Source of the DNA: Gonapodya prolifera JEL478
Lineage: Eukaryota > Monoblepharomycota > Monoblepharidomycetes > Monoblepharidales > Gonapodyaceae
Direction of reading: 5' to 3'
Length of the DNA: 33,878 nucleotides
NCBI GenBank assembly: GCA_001574975.1
Contig: KQ965905.1
Location: 1,678-35,555, forward strand
Shown: piece by piece, positions 18,701-30,668 of the stretch
Position numbering within the stretch: position 1 is the stretch's first letter
How the letters are laid out: every line of letters starts with the position of its first letter
Translations under genes and position numbers: made by a program
The notes under the pieces: model-generated
What the model was told of the DNA's origin: nothing
The model's database searches: none
What the model saw: the letters and a program-made list of their open reading frames with translations, nothing else

Positions 18701-19620
18701 TCGCGCTAGCTTCACTCACCTGCACCTCATGTTTGTTCGCGCTCTGACGCCACCCCAACAACGACTGCGGCTCGTCTAGGCATGAAGAAATATTTTCGAG
18801 TAGTTGTGCGGAGACCGTGACGTCATGACATCTACCTCCGTCTTTCTTTGCCACATCAAAGCATTTCTCCACATAACAGTGCCCACGCAACCCTGTCTCC
18901 ACCCTCATTTTTTTGTTCTCGCCCAGATACGCACTCACTCAGTCGATAACAGGTCTTGCGCATCATGAGATAGTCGTTGGCGCCATGGGGATCTGATGCA
19001 GTCTGCGTCGAAGTTCTTGCATATTGTGCTCCGTCCTCCCCTTCATCGATCCTTCCCGTTTGTTCACACCCTGAGGCGCCACGTTAGTGGCTCGTCCAGG
19101 CGTGAAATTATTTATCCGGTAAGGCTAGTGCGTTGCACGTGGGTACCTCATACGTGGTGTAGTCGACACCCGTGAGGACGGGTGACTGAGCGCATCACGT
19201 CAAATTTTGTTCGCGCTTGGATACCCGCTGTCAACTGGGCGGGCGCATCCTTGCTATGAAATAAGGATCTCTGGTTGCGCGTGCAGCCCAAGGCGGTCCT
19301 TGCTGTAGCTGGGGTCTGACGCAGTCTGGGTCGACATTTTTGGTCAAGTTTGGCCTGTCATCGGCGCCAAGCCTCAACTCCCATTTTGTCCATGCTCACG
19401 ATGACTTGCAGTGATAGCGGTTTGTCCAGGCATGGAATACGTGTGGCACTGTTTGTGGTGTGGTGCAGGCAGCGTTTGGGTTGTATTATTTTTGGGGCCG
19501 ATCTTGTAAAATATGGGGTTGGGTCACGGACCCCTCTCCACCCTTCCAATTTGTTCGCCGCCTTCCCACCCCCGTCACCGGGGGCCGGGCCACATCCAGG
19601 CAACGAAACTTATATTGCAA
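18700..19620 (+). repeat. Degenerate ~165 bp tandem satellite, at least six units
   Basis: Two landmarks recur in fixed order. The first is a T-rich TTTGTTCGCGC (anchors near 18733, 18914, 19060, 19208, 19386 and 19551; spacings 181, 146, 148, 178 and 165 bp). The second is CTCGTCCAGGCATGAAAT-like sequence about 40 bp later (near 18776, 18956, 19096, 19247, 19426 and 19596). A third shared block, GCAGTCTGGGTCGA, is visible at about 18993 and 19316 and more weakly at 19470. The units are too diverged for a simple recent array. They show no common reading frame that stays open. Confidence 0.7.
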
Positions 19621-21945
19621 CTGAGATGGTTCTCTGGCACTTAGCCAGCACTCTCTCATCTTATCTTTTTTAAATCTTAGCGCTGACAATTCATGTCGCC
19701 TGGATAGACTGTCGAAGATCGATGCACTCCTTTTCGCTCTTGCGCGGGCCCTACAATGACACAACACACAAATGAATTCTGTTATGATTTCGTCACATAA
19801 AGGGGTATTTGCTACGGTGTCGTGGGTTTGAGCGCGATGGACATCTGCTCTCGTGGTTTGGTGCCGTTGCAGGTGCGGGTGCTTGTTGAGTGTTGAGTGT
19901 GCTGAGACCCTTGGAGTGTGGGCCGGCGGGCGTGTAAGCATGTGCACAGCGTCAGTGGTGTTTGAGTGCTTTCATGACCGGAGTCGTGTTGTTTGGGGTC
20001 CGTCGCCGTGTCGTGCTTATTACTTTATTCCTCGTGCGTTGTTTGGAGTCCTCCGCTCCCCTTGATTTATTTGTCATACACACCACACATACCTGTGTCC
20101 CTATTTGTTTTGCGCGTACGGCAGTTTGCTATTAATGACGCCAATGACGCTACATAATGACGCCAACAACGCCTAACCATACCAATTAACCGCATTTATT
20201 CACATTCCTCACTTCCCTCACTCTACCCCCTTCTGCATTCGGACGCTCCACGGACCCGGTTTTGCGTTTACCAGAAAGGTGTTCCAAGACAGTGACGTGC
20301 TGAGTCCCACACCCACCAATGCACACACTCGCACACCCACCGTCGCCCTTCCCCTTCCACTCTCGCACCACGCCTCTTCACCATCTCAAATCGACCCAAC
20401 CTTCCGTCCCTGCTCACCCACCCCCATCCTGACTTTTTCCAAATCGGCTCACGTGACCAATTCCCACTTCCCAAAACCGGCCGAATTTTTACCCGAGCAA
20501 GTTCCCGATTTAGAAACTGGGCCTCCCAAGGTGCGCTCCTTGTCTGGATCCCTGTGAGTCCTGAGGGCGGCTGAGGCCAGCTGCGGACGTGGGGGGAGAG
20601 TTGAGAGGTGGGCTCTGTCTGGTTTGGTGGTGTGGTGTGACGGGGGGCGAGGGTGGTGGAGAAGGGCAAGAGGTGTACTGATGTGACTGCAGGGTGCGTG
20701 TGTGTTTCGGGTGAGACGAAACCAAGGTAAGAAAGGCGATGTTCAAATCTTTGTGCCGGGTGCGGATTTTATTACGTGGCTCGGGTAGCTAGACGGAGAA
20801 CTGGAGTGGGTCCTCCTGCAGTGTGTGTGTCTTGTGTTTGGAGGGCGGTGACGGGAGAGGGTGGCGAGGGCGGAAGGGCCAAAGGGAGTGGCGGTGAGGT
20901 AAACACGGGTACGAGTATGGGAGAGGATGTGGGAGAGCAAAGGTCGGTGGTGTGGGATGAAAGGAAGTGGACGACGGAAGCAACGGTGTGGAGAGACCCG
21001 ATGGGCGGTCGGTGGGTAAACAAGTCTTTCTCACAGAGAGGGCGTAGTGCGTGGAGTTTATTGGCAAGACGAAAGTACACACGGGTAAGCACAACGCTCA
21101 GGCAGTCTTTGAAGTCATTCCCGCTCGCAGATGAGGAGCAGCGCGTGTTGGGGAGAGACGAGGGAAGAAACAAGTATTTAACTGAAAAGGGGGTGGTACA
21201 GTAGAGTGCGGAGAGATATCGCACGATGGATGCGGATGGGGATGGGGGCTTGGATACAAGCTTTTTGCAGAAGTGGAGTAAAAGTATAATGTAGTCACAA
21301 GATGTTTGTGGACGGACGTAAAGTACAAGGAGGAACATGGGCTGTACGGACAGATAAAATTTGAATTGAGCGACGAAAATGGAAGATAGTTGTGGACTGT
21401 AAGTGGGGTAAAAGTGGTGTGGAAATGCACGATGAGAGTTCGGACTCGAACGGATTCTGCAACGTGGAGCGAGCGAGCCAACGATGGAAAAGTCCATTTC
21501 AAAAAAGAAAATAAATGAACCAAAATGGGATGAAGGAAGCAGCAGGGAGATGAGGAAAGGCGATGTGTGTATCCAGGGAGCCTCAGTGGCGCAGGCTGGT
21601 TTGAGGAGAGGTCTTGGATTGAGCCAAGGGCGCATTTGGAAAGTCAAGCCTAGGACGGCGAAAGCGCAGGAAGACCAAGGCAGAGGAAGCAGCAGACAGA
21701 GAGAGAGGGTTAGGCGGAAACCCGGGGACGAAACAGCGACCGAAGCTGCCAGGGGAGTGGGCGAGACGGCGAGGCAGCGGACACCGACAGTGGACGGCGA
21801 CGACAGCAGGGCAGGGAAGGAGGGCGACGAGCGAGGAAACAGCATCAGGGCGAGGGACGGACGGACGGACGGGAACAGGGGGAGACGCATCAGGCGAGGA
21901 CGTCCAGCAGACGAGGGGGGAAGGCAGGGCATCATGCAGGGGGTC
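19621..21945. other. Long intergenic region and MAPKK leader
   Basis: No gene is supported. From about 20770 the plus strand becomes strongly purine-rich (GGA/AGA repeats), and long frames open on both strands for compositional reasons, including a 513-codon minus-strand frame at 20772-22313. The MAPKK frame is open back to an ATG at 21484, so part of 21484-21945 could be coding. The remaining part is CA/CT-rich promoter-like DNA (20200-20480). Confidence 0.45.
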
Positions 21946-24900
21946 ATGTACGAGAGCGCAGTGTACGGCGTCGGGGCGCGAGACTGGGAGCGAAGGGAGA
22001 TGGAGGAGCGCGAGCGCGGGCGGGAAAGAGAGCGCCGCGAGGACGCCGAGGAGGAGCGCGAGTGTGAGTGGGAGTGGGATGGCGGCGCAGCGGGCGTGCG
22101 AACCTCGGTAGCAGGAGTGGGACGCACGCGGGCGCAGAGTGCTCGACCAGTGTCTGTGCAGAGCGGGGCGGGCGTGGGCGTGGGAGTCGGGCTGGGCGTG
22201 CCTGGTGGTGCGGTGAGTTCAGCTTGCGGAGTGTGAGTACGTGTGCGAGTCCACTCACCTCTCGACCCCGCAGCGCACCCCGCACTCGCAGTCGTCCCGC
22301 TCATCGCGCGCACTCTCGCGCGTGTTCGGCATCTTCACTGCTGCCCAGCGCCCGCAGGACACCTCGACCTTGCTCTCCCCGCTGCACGGGACCGCAGCAG
22401 ACGCACCCCCACCGCCGCCGCCAAAGGATCCAAAGGACTACAGAGACCTCACGCGCGACGCACGCCACGCCCGCGCGAGGTCGAGACTCGACAGGGAGCG
22501 CGCGCTCAACTCCCTGCTGGCCGACGTCAGACACTTTCGGGATGCGGGCGCATTAGCCACCTCGGGCGCACAAGCACAATCGGGGCACGTTCAGCAGCTG
22601 CCCACCCAGGACACCCGCGCAGTGCGACACGCACATACTCAGCCCCAGTTGCTCGCGCTGCCGACCCGCCTTTCGCTCAGCACGCCCTCTTCCCGCGCAC
22701 CTTCCCCATCTCCGCTCCCACCACCCATCTCATCCTCATCCGCAACCCCATCCGCATCATCCGCAGTCGCGTCCGCACGCTCATCATCATCGTCAGCATC
22801 CACGCTCCACCCTCCACCACCACCCCCCGCGTCGACCCTGGGCTCCAAAATCGGAAAGCTGCTGGGCAAATACCCCACCTCATCCTCCACCTCCCTTTCC
22901 TCATCACCATCATCTTCACACTCGCTCGCCCATCACAGATCTCACCCGAACCTCGTCTCCTCACGCCCCGTATCCTCCGCGTCACAATCCGGCGTAACCA
23001 CACCACACTCGGCGTCAGCGTCTTCGTCGGCGTCGTCCTCACCCTCCGCGTCACCTGCACCTTCACCACTCCACATCCACATACCCAACTCATCATCATC
23101 ATCATCTTTCACCTCCCACGCACACCACGCACACCACAACCCCCACAACCGACGTCCACAATCCACATTCGCACCGTCTCTCCAACCATCCTTTTCGCCC
23201 AAACTCGGCGCTGCTATCGACAGGTTCGCCGAGCGGTACGCAGCCTGTGGGTCTGCTGGCGTCGGGGTTATGGGTGGGGCAGCAGGGACGGGTGGGATGG
23301 GATGGAGTCAAGCCGCCGGAGCAGGAGATGGCGGAGCGGGAGTAGGAGCAGGCGGAATGGGAGGTGCGGGTGGGTTGGGGGGCCAAGGCTGGGCCAACAC
23401 CTCCACCCCGTCCACACGCACACCGCAACACACCACACCGCAACAACACCACCCGACAGCTAGGCAGGGTTCCAACGGCAGCGGCGTCTCTCGAAAACCA
23501 TCAAGCAGAAGCCGCAGTGTCCCTGCTGTCGCGCGGGATCCGTCTGCTTCTGGAGTAGGATTGGCGGCTGGGGGCGGAGGGTCCGGAATGGAGACTGATA
23601 CGAGAGAGCGAGAGAAGGATAGGGACCGGCCCCGAGAACGAGACCGCGACAGGGAAAGAGACTCCCTCAGACACACCACCGCCACCGCCCCCGACCGCCC
23701 CTCCACAACCACACCCACCGACCGCCGCGACCGCGACAGACCCAAACACCGCGACCGCTCACGATCCCGCGGCCCGGCGTCCGCGTCCGTGCTGCCCACA
23801 TCGTCGCGCGAGGCCGAGACGTGGGACGCTGTGGGAGGCGACCGAGGGAGGAGAGGGGCGGAGAGGAGGGACAAGGCGGACAGGGGTGAGAGGGAGCGAG
23901 TACGGGCGGTTGCGAGGGACGTTAGGGACCGCGAACGCGAGAGGGAACTGGAGCAAGGGAAGGAGAGGGAATGGGAACGGGAGCGAGAAAGGGAGAGAGA
24001 GCGCGACAGGGAAAGGGGAGCGGCTCGGCGAAGACCCGCGTCGGCAATGGTCGTGGCGAGAAGCGATGAGGTGCGTTTTATTCGGGGGTTAGGGGGTTAG
24101 CAGTGGTGCGGAGGAGCAGGAGTGTTGTGGTTGTGGGTTTCGGAGTATGAAGGAGAGCAGCACCAGGTCAGAGCTCGGACGGTGCAATCGCATGTGTTCG
24201 GGAAGTTTCTTGTTTTTCATGGGCATTGGACTTTTTTTTTTTTTTTTTTTTTTTTNTGAGAGGAGACTAATTTGTGTTTCGCTCATTTCTTTCCATCTCC
24301 TTCTGTCCGCCAACCCACACGACTACCGATCACTCAACCACACACCCACCCCACGCGCACTGCACTACCGAACCCAACTCTAGATCCCTCACCGCCCTCC
24401 CTCCCCATCACTCCACCTCGCGCTGGCCCGGCACGCCACCGACCCCCCGGCAGCCCTGCCCCGGCCCGCAGCGACGCTGCCCGGCTCCATTTCGACGACG
24501 AGCATGGTCGACGTGTTGAGCGACGACGAGGAGGACGATTTGTTGGGTGGGGCGGTGGCAGCAATCGAGGTTTTGGAAAGGGGGGAGCGAGAGCGAAGGG
24601 AGAGGGAACGGGAGCGCGAGCGAGAGAGAGAGAGGGAGCGGGATCGAGAACGGGAGCAGGAAGCGCAGAGGAAAGGAGAGGGGCAACGGGATGGGGACGA
24701 GGAGGAAGGGGGTGGTAAGACATGGGCTGAGGATGAGGAGGTGCGTTTTCGGTGTTTTGCGGGGTGTTTGTGTGGTTTTTTTTTGTGCGACTAACGAAGG
24801 CCAACTCTTCCCCCATCAACCGCACGCAACAGATCCTCGAACTCGCATTCTCCCCGCCACATCTCTCGCTCGTCCTTCCTTCTTCACCACTCGACTCCAC

Positions 24901-27900
24901 ACCGCCTCCCGCCGCTGCGAGCGGCCTGGACTCCGTGTCGGGATCGGTCACAAGCTCCAGATCAGGCTCTGGTTCGGGCTCGGGACATCTTGGAAAGCCA
25001 TCCCGCCGACCATCGGGACGCACCACGCGACCGCTGTCGGCTTATTTTGCCAGCGAGGCCGCGAGAGGTGGAACAAGTGGTGTGGGATCAGGAGCAGGCG
25101 TTGGGGGGATGGTTGGTGGCATCTCCGAGCCTAGGGATGGTCCGAGTGGTGGGAGTGGGTGTAACGCGGGAGCAGGATCGCAAGTTGGTGCAGGATCCGC
25201 GCGGTGGGCCCGTGACACCACGTACAAGCCCGACTCTGAGAAACGCCCCGACGCCGTGTCCCATCTTGCTGCTCTGCAAACCTTCCCCCCATCATCTTTC
25301 TCCCCGCTTCCACACCCGAACCATCTTCGCGCCGCAGGAAAGCGTGCCCCTCAGCGCCCGAGCAGCGTTGTGGGCGTACAGTCGGCGACAGTGGCTGAGG
25401 GATCTGGAATGTCCACAGAGCCTCTTGCAACACCCGGACCAGCCTGGCGAACTGGCCAGCACCGAGTCCGTGCAGGAGGACGCGCGCGTGGTGCTGCGCA
25501 CTCCCCACCAAAGTCGGCAGGACCCACGGCATCCTCCGGATTTGCTGCCATTGGAGTTGGGGGTTCGTCTGCCCAGCCTGGTCTGGGCATGGGAGGACAG
25601 CCCTCGGCGGCCGCGGCGTATGCGGCGCTGACCATGGCGCAGAGTTCACTGGGGACAAATCAACGGATAGGGCTGGATGGTGCCAGTGTGGGAGGGAGCG
25701 CGCACAGCAGTAAGGACAGTCAGGACGCGGCTGGGCTCCAGATTGATGTGTCCCGATCTGGGGCTGGAAGGCCAAAGATGACGCACTCCATCGCGTCGCC
25801 CACTACACCAAGCTCGTCGTCCGTGTTTTCCTCGGCAACGGCCAACGTCACTACAAGCCCCACCTCTTCGTCTGCCACTGGCGTGTCCACTCTGGGGACT
25901 TACATCTCGGAGACGTCGTCAGGGATTTCCAGGGGCTCCTTGTCTCTGCGCAGGTCCGAATCATCCTATTCGGACATTCCCACGTTTGGTGGTGCCGTTG
26001 GACAGGACGGAGTCGGGTCTACTGGTGCGGAGGACGACGAGCTGGGTGCCATGCACCCAGCGCTCGCCCACATCTTCCCACAGCAGGACGCTCAAGCCAA
26101 CGGCGCCTGGAAGCCTCCCGGAAACTACGCGATGTTTTCGGGACCAGCCCCGGCGGGCGGGCCTACAAATGTGCGGGACGAGAGGATGGTCGAGACCAGG
26201 CCACGAGGGCCATCCAGGACGTCTATCGGGCGCGAGAGCGCGTACCCTGGCCGCGACGGGTGGGAGAGTCCGATGGAGCCAGACGCCATTTCTCCCTACC
26301 CTGATTCCTTGTCAGCCAGCACGCGGAGTGTGAGGAGGAGGCGGACGAGGGGGATGGACGAGATGTCAATCAATTCCCGGGATGACGGCACTCCGTCGAC
26401 ACCCGTTGGGGGAAGTCTCGGTACCGAGGGAGGAGGAGGATCAGGGAGGTATGTTGGGGAAGGGTACGATCGCGGGTTGGCTGCGAGACGGCGACGGAAT
26501 GTTCCCACATTGGTGCTTCCTACCACGCCGACGACACCTAGCGTGTATAGCATGGGGGCGGATAGTGCTCTGGATTCGGCGCGACCTGGTTCCATTGAGG
26601 GTGACAGGGAGTCTGGGCCAAGCGTGTTCACCATGGAGTCTTCATCCACTGTGAACGAGGAAGGCGTGGCGTTGGAACGTGAGACCACAGTCAGGATGAA
26701 GAGGCGAGATACAGGGGGGAACGGTACTTCCAGTGCTGGTGAGGCGGGGGTTAAAGGTCCAGGAGGTCTTGTTGGTGCTGCTCCTTCAGGCACTAGTTCA
26801 TCGTCGGACAGTGCTGGTAACTGCCCATCTGTGCAAGAACAGGCCATGATGCTCCCGCCTGCGCCCAAAGTAGCCATATCGACCACGCCAACCCGAAGTG
26901 CAAGCGGTACTAGCACCCCAGCCATCACGCCGCCCGCATCACCTTTCATGTCGCAAATAACTCCCCGAGGCAAATCCCCCTTCCGTCGTGGGCAAGTCGG
27001 TCGCCCCAAACTTTCCCTTCAGATCTCACGGGCGCCGAATTCACTCCCTGTGTTGGACTCTCCGTCTGCGGAGCAGAGTGGGAACTCGTTCTACTCCGCT
27101 CTCACGCCTACCCCCGTGGGCCACACGACAGTGCCCGGCATTGAGGCTGGTGATGGAACGTTAAAGCTCCCTAACAAGATGGGGATCCGATCCGAAGACC
27201 TTGAGAAGATTTCATGGCTTGGTGACGGCGCATCAGCGTTTGTGGAGAAGGTGATCTGGCGACATACGGTGGATGAACGGAACGAGGATGGAACCGTGTC
27301 AAAGGTGAAGAAGGAGATGATCATGGCGAAAAAGGTCATCTCAATCGACACCAGGCGGACCTTGCGGAGGTTGGATCGGGCGATTCGTATCATGGCTGCA
27401 GGTGCTGAACATATCGTCGGGTTCTACGGCGCTTTGCACATGGGAAACGATGTCTGGGTTCTTATGGTGAGTTGCACTGTATTTTGCTTCACTCGGCGGC
27501 GAACTAACGTAGTTTCGCTTTAGGAACACATGAACCTCGGCTCGCTGGATCGCCTACTCCGAAGAGCGTCACCACAAGGATTCCCCGAACCAGTACTCGC
27601 ACATATTGCGTACGTGGTGACGTCGGCCATGAATCAACTGTATAAACAGTTCCGCATGATCCACCGGGATATCAAGCCCGCCAACATCTTGATCAACAGC
27701 GACGGCAAAGTCAAGGTTGCCGACTTTGGAGAGACAGGGGAATTGAGCGCCGAGAGTCGAGTAGCGAGCTTCGTCGGTACCAGCTACTACATGGGCGTGA
27801 GTTTTCCGATTTCGAGGGTTCTTCATCGGGTCATGGATATCTGACGCGGTTTGTAACCCTTTCTTAGCCGGAGAGAATCAACCCAGCCAAAGACTCGAAA

Positions 27901-28400
27901 GGGTACCAAATTCAAGCCGACGTTTGGTCCCTGGGAATCACGCTCATTGAACTTGCTGATGGTCACCACCCGTACGCTTCTGGAGACAGTTGGGACATTC
28001 CGCTTCCACCCCAACTTCAAGCATCAACCAGCAACGCGACGCTTGCTCCGCCACCTGTCGCTGTGCAACTCCGTACTCCAATTGAACTCCTCCAGGCCAT
28101 TGTTCATGAACCTGCACCACGGTTGTCCAACAAGGGCAAGTGGAGCGAGGAGTTTGCACAGTTCGTGTCTGTCTGGTGAGCTTTAAAAATCCTTCACACT
28201 CAGATTGTTCGATCGAGCTCACCAATTCCTCGACGAATTTTTGCAGCTTGATCAAAGATCCCGACCGCCGACCGAAACCTTCCAAACTCCTTCAAGAACC
28301 GTGGCTTGTGAAAGCAGCACAGATTTTCCGCGAATCTGGAGGCAAGCTTGATTTGCCTTCGTGGTTGAGTCAGGACGTTGTAGACTCCCTCAAATTTTGA
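21946..28400 (+). CDS. Giant MAP kinase kinase (STE7/MEK family) with ~1,600-residue disordered N-terminus
   Basis: Exons 21946-22212, 22274-24070, 24384-24740, 24833-27466, 27524-27796, 27868-28175 and 28247-28400 stay in frame for 1,929 residues. In-frame ATGs at 21934 and 21484 would lengthen it. The kinase domain lies at about residues 1597-1905: SWLGDGASAFVEKV (Gly loop, third Gly replaced by Ala), MAKKVI (K1641), IVGFYGAL and MEHMNLGSLDRLL, then MIHRDIKPANILIN, VADFGETGEL, an activation loop ESRVASFVGTSYYMGPERI with Ser pair spacing of MAPKKs, and DVWSLGITLIELADG. An alpha-C Glu is not evident in RRLDRAIRIM. MAPKKs phosphorylate Thr-x-Tyr in MAP kinases. The N-terminal three quarters is low complexity: Ser/Pro tracts, Gly-rich stretches and RE/RD dipeptide repeats (RERERERER). 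Exons 1-3 could be a separate gene, but three phase-0 junctions link them without a stop. Confidence 0.8.
24232..24256. repeat. Poly-T run ending in an ambiguous base
   Basis: Twenty-four T followed by N at 24256, inside MAPKK intron 2 (24071-24383). The N shows the assembler could not resolve the run length. Because it is intronic the coding frame is unaffected, but the true intron length is uncertain. Confidence 0.95.
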
Positions 28401-29430
28401 GTGCTGGATGAAGTTCGACGAAAGTCAATATACCCAATCACGGAAGTACTGTCGCTTGGACATTCACGCGACGAGGGCCATGCAATGGAAAATTTGTTTT
28501 TACTGTTTACTTGATACATTAGAGCTTGCTGCTTCAGTAACATGTTGTACAGTCACGATAAAAAGATAGGATTCCCAACCCTTTTTCAGATGTTGCAGTC
28601 ATTCATTTCGGTAGCGGCCAACACCGTAAGTCCATTTCCCCTCCCACAGCCCAGTATCACTTTCAAGCCGGCGCGTCAATCTGCCAACATGTGCTCGCCG
28701 TTATTGAGGAATTCTTAACGGACGCCTCTTGGAGCATGCTTCAGCTGTTCTCAACTTCATCCACAAAGCACTCCGCAGCAACAACTGCAGGCCACTTTTT
28801 GGCGTGGGATTGACTCGGTACTGTGCTAGTATTGCATGGTATATAGCTGTAAAGTCAGGGAAAGCTGGATCACCCAACTCGAATACTCTTTGGAGGGTGC
28901 TGCGATCCGGAGGTCGCTCAGTGTGGGTTCCATTACTGGACCAGGAGCAGCGTTTGCAACAGAGTTTGCCTAGATAAAATCAAAGTGCTGACCGATGTCT
29001 TGGGAAAGAACAGGTTGACCTGAGGGGCGAGGGCTGAGTGGCTAAGTGCAGAGCAAAGCATAGATGAGACCAAATGAATCCAGATTCGCAGTTCTTGGAA
29101 AATCTTTTTGAGTCCCCCAAGTGTATTTTTTTAGTGCATTGCTTCATCTTTTGTATCACACCTCACCTCTTCTGCCACTTAGGGGACTAGGGATACTACA
29201 ATACCAATCTGCATCTGTTTTCTTCCCCAAGAGCAGTCACCCCCGTCCAATGCTGCTGGATTTGGTTGCTCTGGCTCCCCCGGGCTCAGACAATTTTGGG
29301 ATGGTTTGTATGCATGTTTTTTGAGGCTGGCCACTTGCGGCCAGCCGAATAAGAGAATTAAGTAATAAAATGAGACAAATAGTATAAAACTAGTATTTAT
29401 GCACACAAATGTGCATCTAGCCTACCAATC
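28401..29430. other. MAPKK 3' flank, no gene seen
   Basis: The composition drops to AT-richer DNA from about 28450. Open frames (for example plus 28590-28718 and 28729-28977) are short and without motifs. A perfect 8 bp hairpin GGCTGGCC-acttgc-GGCCAGCC lies at 29325-29346. Its arm resembles the terminal sequence of the adjacent hAT-like element. Confidence 0.5.
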
Positions 29431-30392
29431 TAGGCTGGCATCTGGTGCATCTAGAAGGGCAGATACGGCCTGCTTAAAATTTGCAATCCAATCCTCATGA
29501 TTGAGTTTTTATTTTATTACTTGGTAGGTGGTGATTTTTACCCGTTCTCTATTTGAGCATCCACCCAGGGTAACCAGCTGACTGCCTCACATCTGAGCTA
29601 TATCTGCATAAATTATATGCTTTGGCACCATTTGCAAGTTTAGTAAGAGCTGCAGAAGAGAACAGTCGCCAATCAAAGCATGGTAGAATTTTTGTATCCT
29701 GAATTGGACCAGCAAGAACTCTGCCTAGTTAATAGCCTTTTGCAGTCGGTCTGGGCAAAATTTCAGTTGAAACGACTGAGAGCAGGACCACTTCCAACTT
29801 ACCTTCAAGAGCTCCAAAATGACACCCTCCACACTCGCCATCTCCTGCAGGATGTCAAAACAAATCATCTCAATGCTAATCTCAGGTGAATTGTGGTGGA
29901 GAACTGCTAGAACCTGCCTCAACCATGGATTCTCCACCTTGGAGATGGGCTGGTTTGAGCAAGCCACCCAGTTCTGAAGGACAGCTTGCAGCCAATCCAT
30001 GTCAATGCTCTAATGTATTGTGTTATTAGTATGTAAAAAAAACAGGCAGACCACTTGCTTTGGTTTGCTTCCGCTTCTGCTTCAACGTGTCCTCAAGTGT
30101 TGGTTGGCAGATCATCTCCTGTTTTGGCTTTGCAAGTACCCTCTCATCCTTGATTGAGTTGGCATGGTATTGTTTGACGTGGATTTGGAGGGTTGTTGTT
30201 GTTGCTTTCTGGTTGGTCATGTTGTATCTGGGTTTGGTCAGTCACACACCCACACCCAAACCAAAACACAAGGTCTTCAAAATTAAACACTCACATTGCT
30301 CCATTGCATCCATTTTTTCCCTTCTCCAAACAAATTGCGCGGGTTTTGCCTGTTTCTTGAAGTGGTCATCCTAGAACACCCTAGAGGCCAGC
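29431..30392 (-). mobile_element. Truncated hAT-like DNA transposon relic with imperfect TIRs
   Basis: The ends read inward TAGGCTGGCATCT-GGTG...CTAGAAG (left, 29431 onward) and TAGGCTGGCCTCTAGGGTG...CTAGGATG (right, from 30392 on the minus strand), an imperfect terminal inverted repeat of about 28 bp. Between them, on the minus strand, lies a degraded BED-finger/hAT-like transposase N-terminus. I found no matching 8 bp target-site duplication. At 962 bp it lacks the catalytic and dimerisation parts, so it is non-autonomous. Confidence 0.4.
29725..30375 (-). pseudogene. BED-finger/hAT-type transposase N-terminal fragment
   Basis: Three minus-strand segments look like consecutive pieces of a hAT-family transposase. 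KKQAKPAQFVWRREKMDAME (about 30365-30300) resembles the region before a BED zinc finger. TTTLQIHVKQYHANSI (about 30195-30148) resembles the His-containing end of the finger, followed by the linker QPTLEDTLKQK. SNQPISKVENPWLRQVLAVL (about 29955-29895) matches the start of the transposase core, usually DxPF..VE...FR.L. Frames change between segments and no RNase H-like DDE core or C-terminal dimerisation region follows. Family assignment rests on these motifs only. Confidence 0.45.
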
Positions 30393-30571
30393 CTACAGGT
30401 GCTGACACATGGCTTGCAGTCCCTCCAGCCGTCTGCATTGATTGTATCNGAGAGTTCCAAATTGGAGACGTTGATGGTGGGGGATGGGGCCTGAGCCATG
30501 TTTGTATGGGTATATATTATTTAGGCCACAATATTAGTTACAAAATAAGAGTGCAAGTTGACAAGTTAACA

Positions 30572-30597
30572 TGCAAGTTGAAAACGTTCAACTTGCA
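30572..30597. repeat. Perfect 11 bp hairpin
   Basis: TGCAAGTTGAA and TTCAACTTGCA flank a 4 nt loop AACG. It is part of a cluster of CAAGTT/AACTTG motifs from 30551 to 30668. Confidence 0.9.
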
Positions 30598-30643
30598 ACT
30601 TGCAATTCTAAAAAACCAACCAACTCAACTGGCTTCAAGTAAG

Positions 30644-30668
30644 TTGAGCAAGTTTTTAACTTGCTCAA
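30644..30668. repeat. Perfect 11 bp hairpin, second of cluster
   Basis: TTGAGCAAGTT and AACTTGCTCAA flank a 3 nt loop TTT. It shares the GCAAGTT core with the hairpin at 30572-30597, so both may derive from one element. Confidence 0.9.

Noticed and set aside
21425-21460. GTTCGAGTCC resembling a tRNA B-box (minus strand)
   Set aside because: The flanking bases cannot form the T-arm stem and no A-box or acceptor stem is present. No tRNA was found in the window.
20772-22313. 513-codon minus-strand open frame antisense to the MAPKK 5' exon
   Set aside because: Its product is Ser/Pro/Leu-rich with no motif. The region is strongly purine-rich on the plus strand, which removes stops from the opposite strand, and the sense frame joins the kinase through consistent splice sites.
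22243-23463. 406-codon plus-strand frame overlapping MAPKK exon 2
   Set aside because: It is an out-of-frame shadow of the Ser/Pro-rich exon. It lacks splice continuity with the kinase and has no motif.
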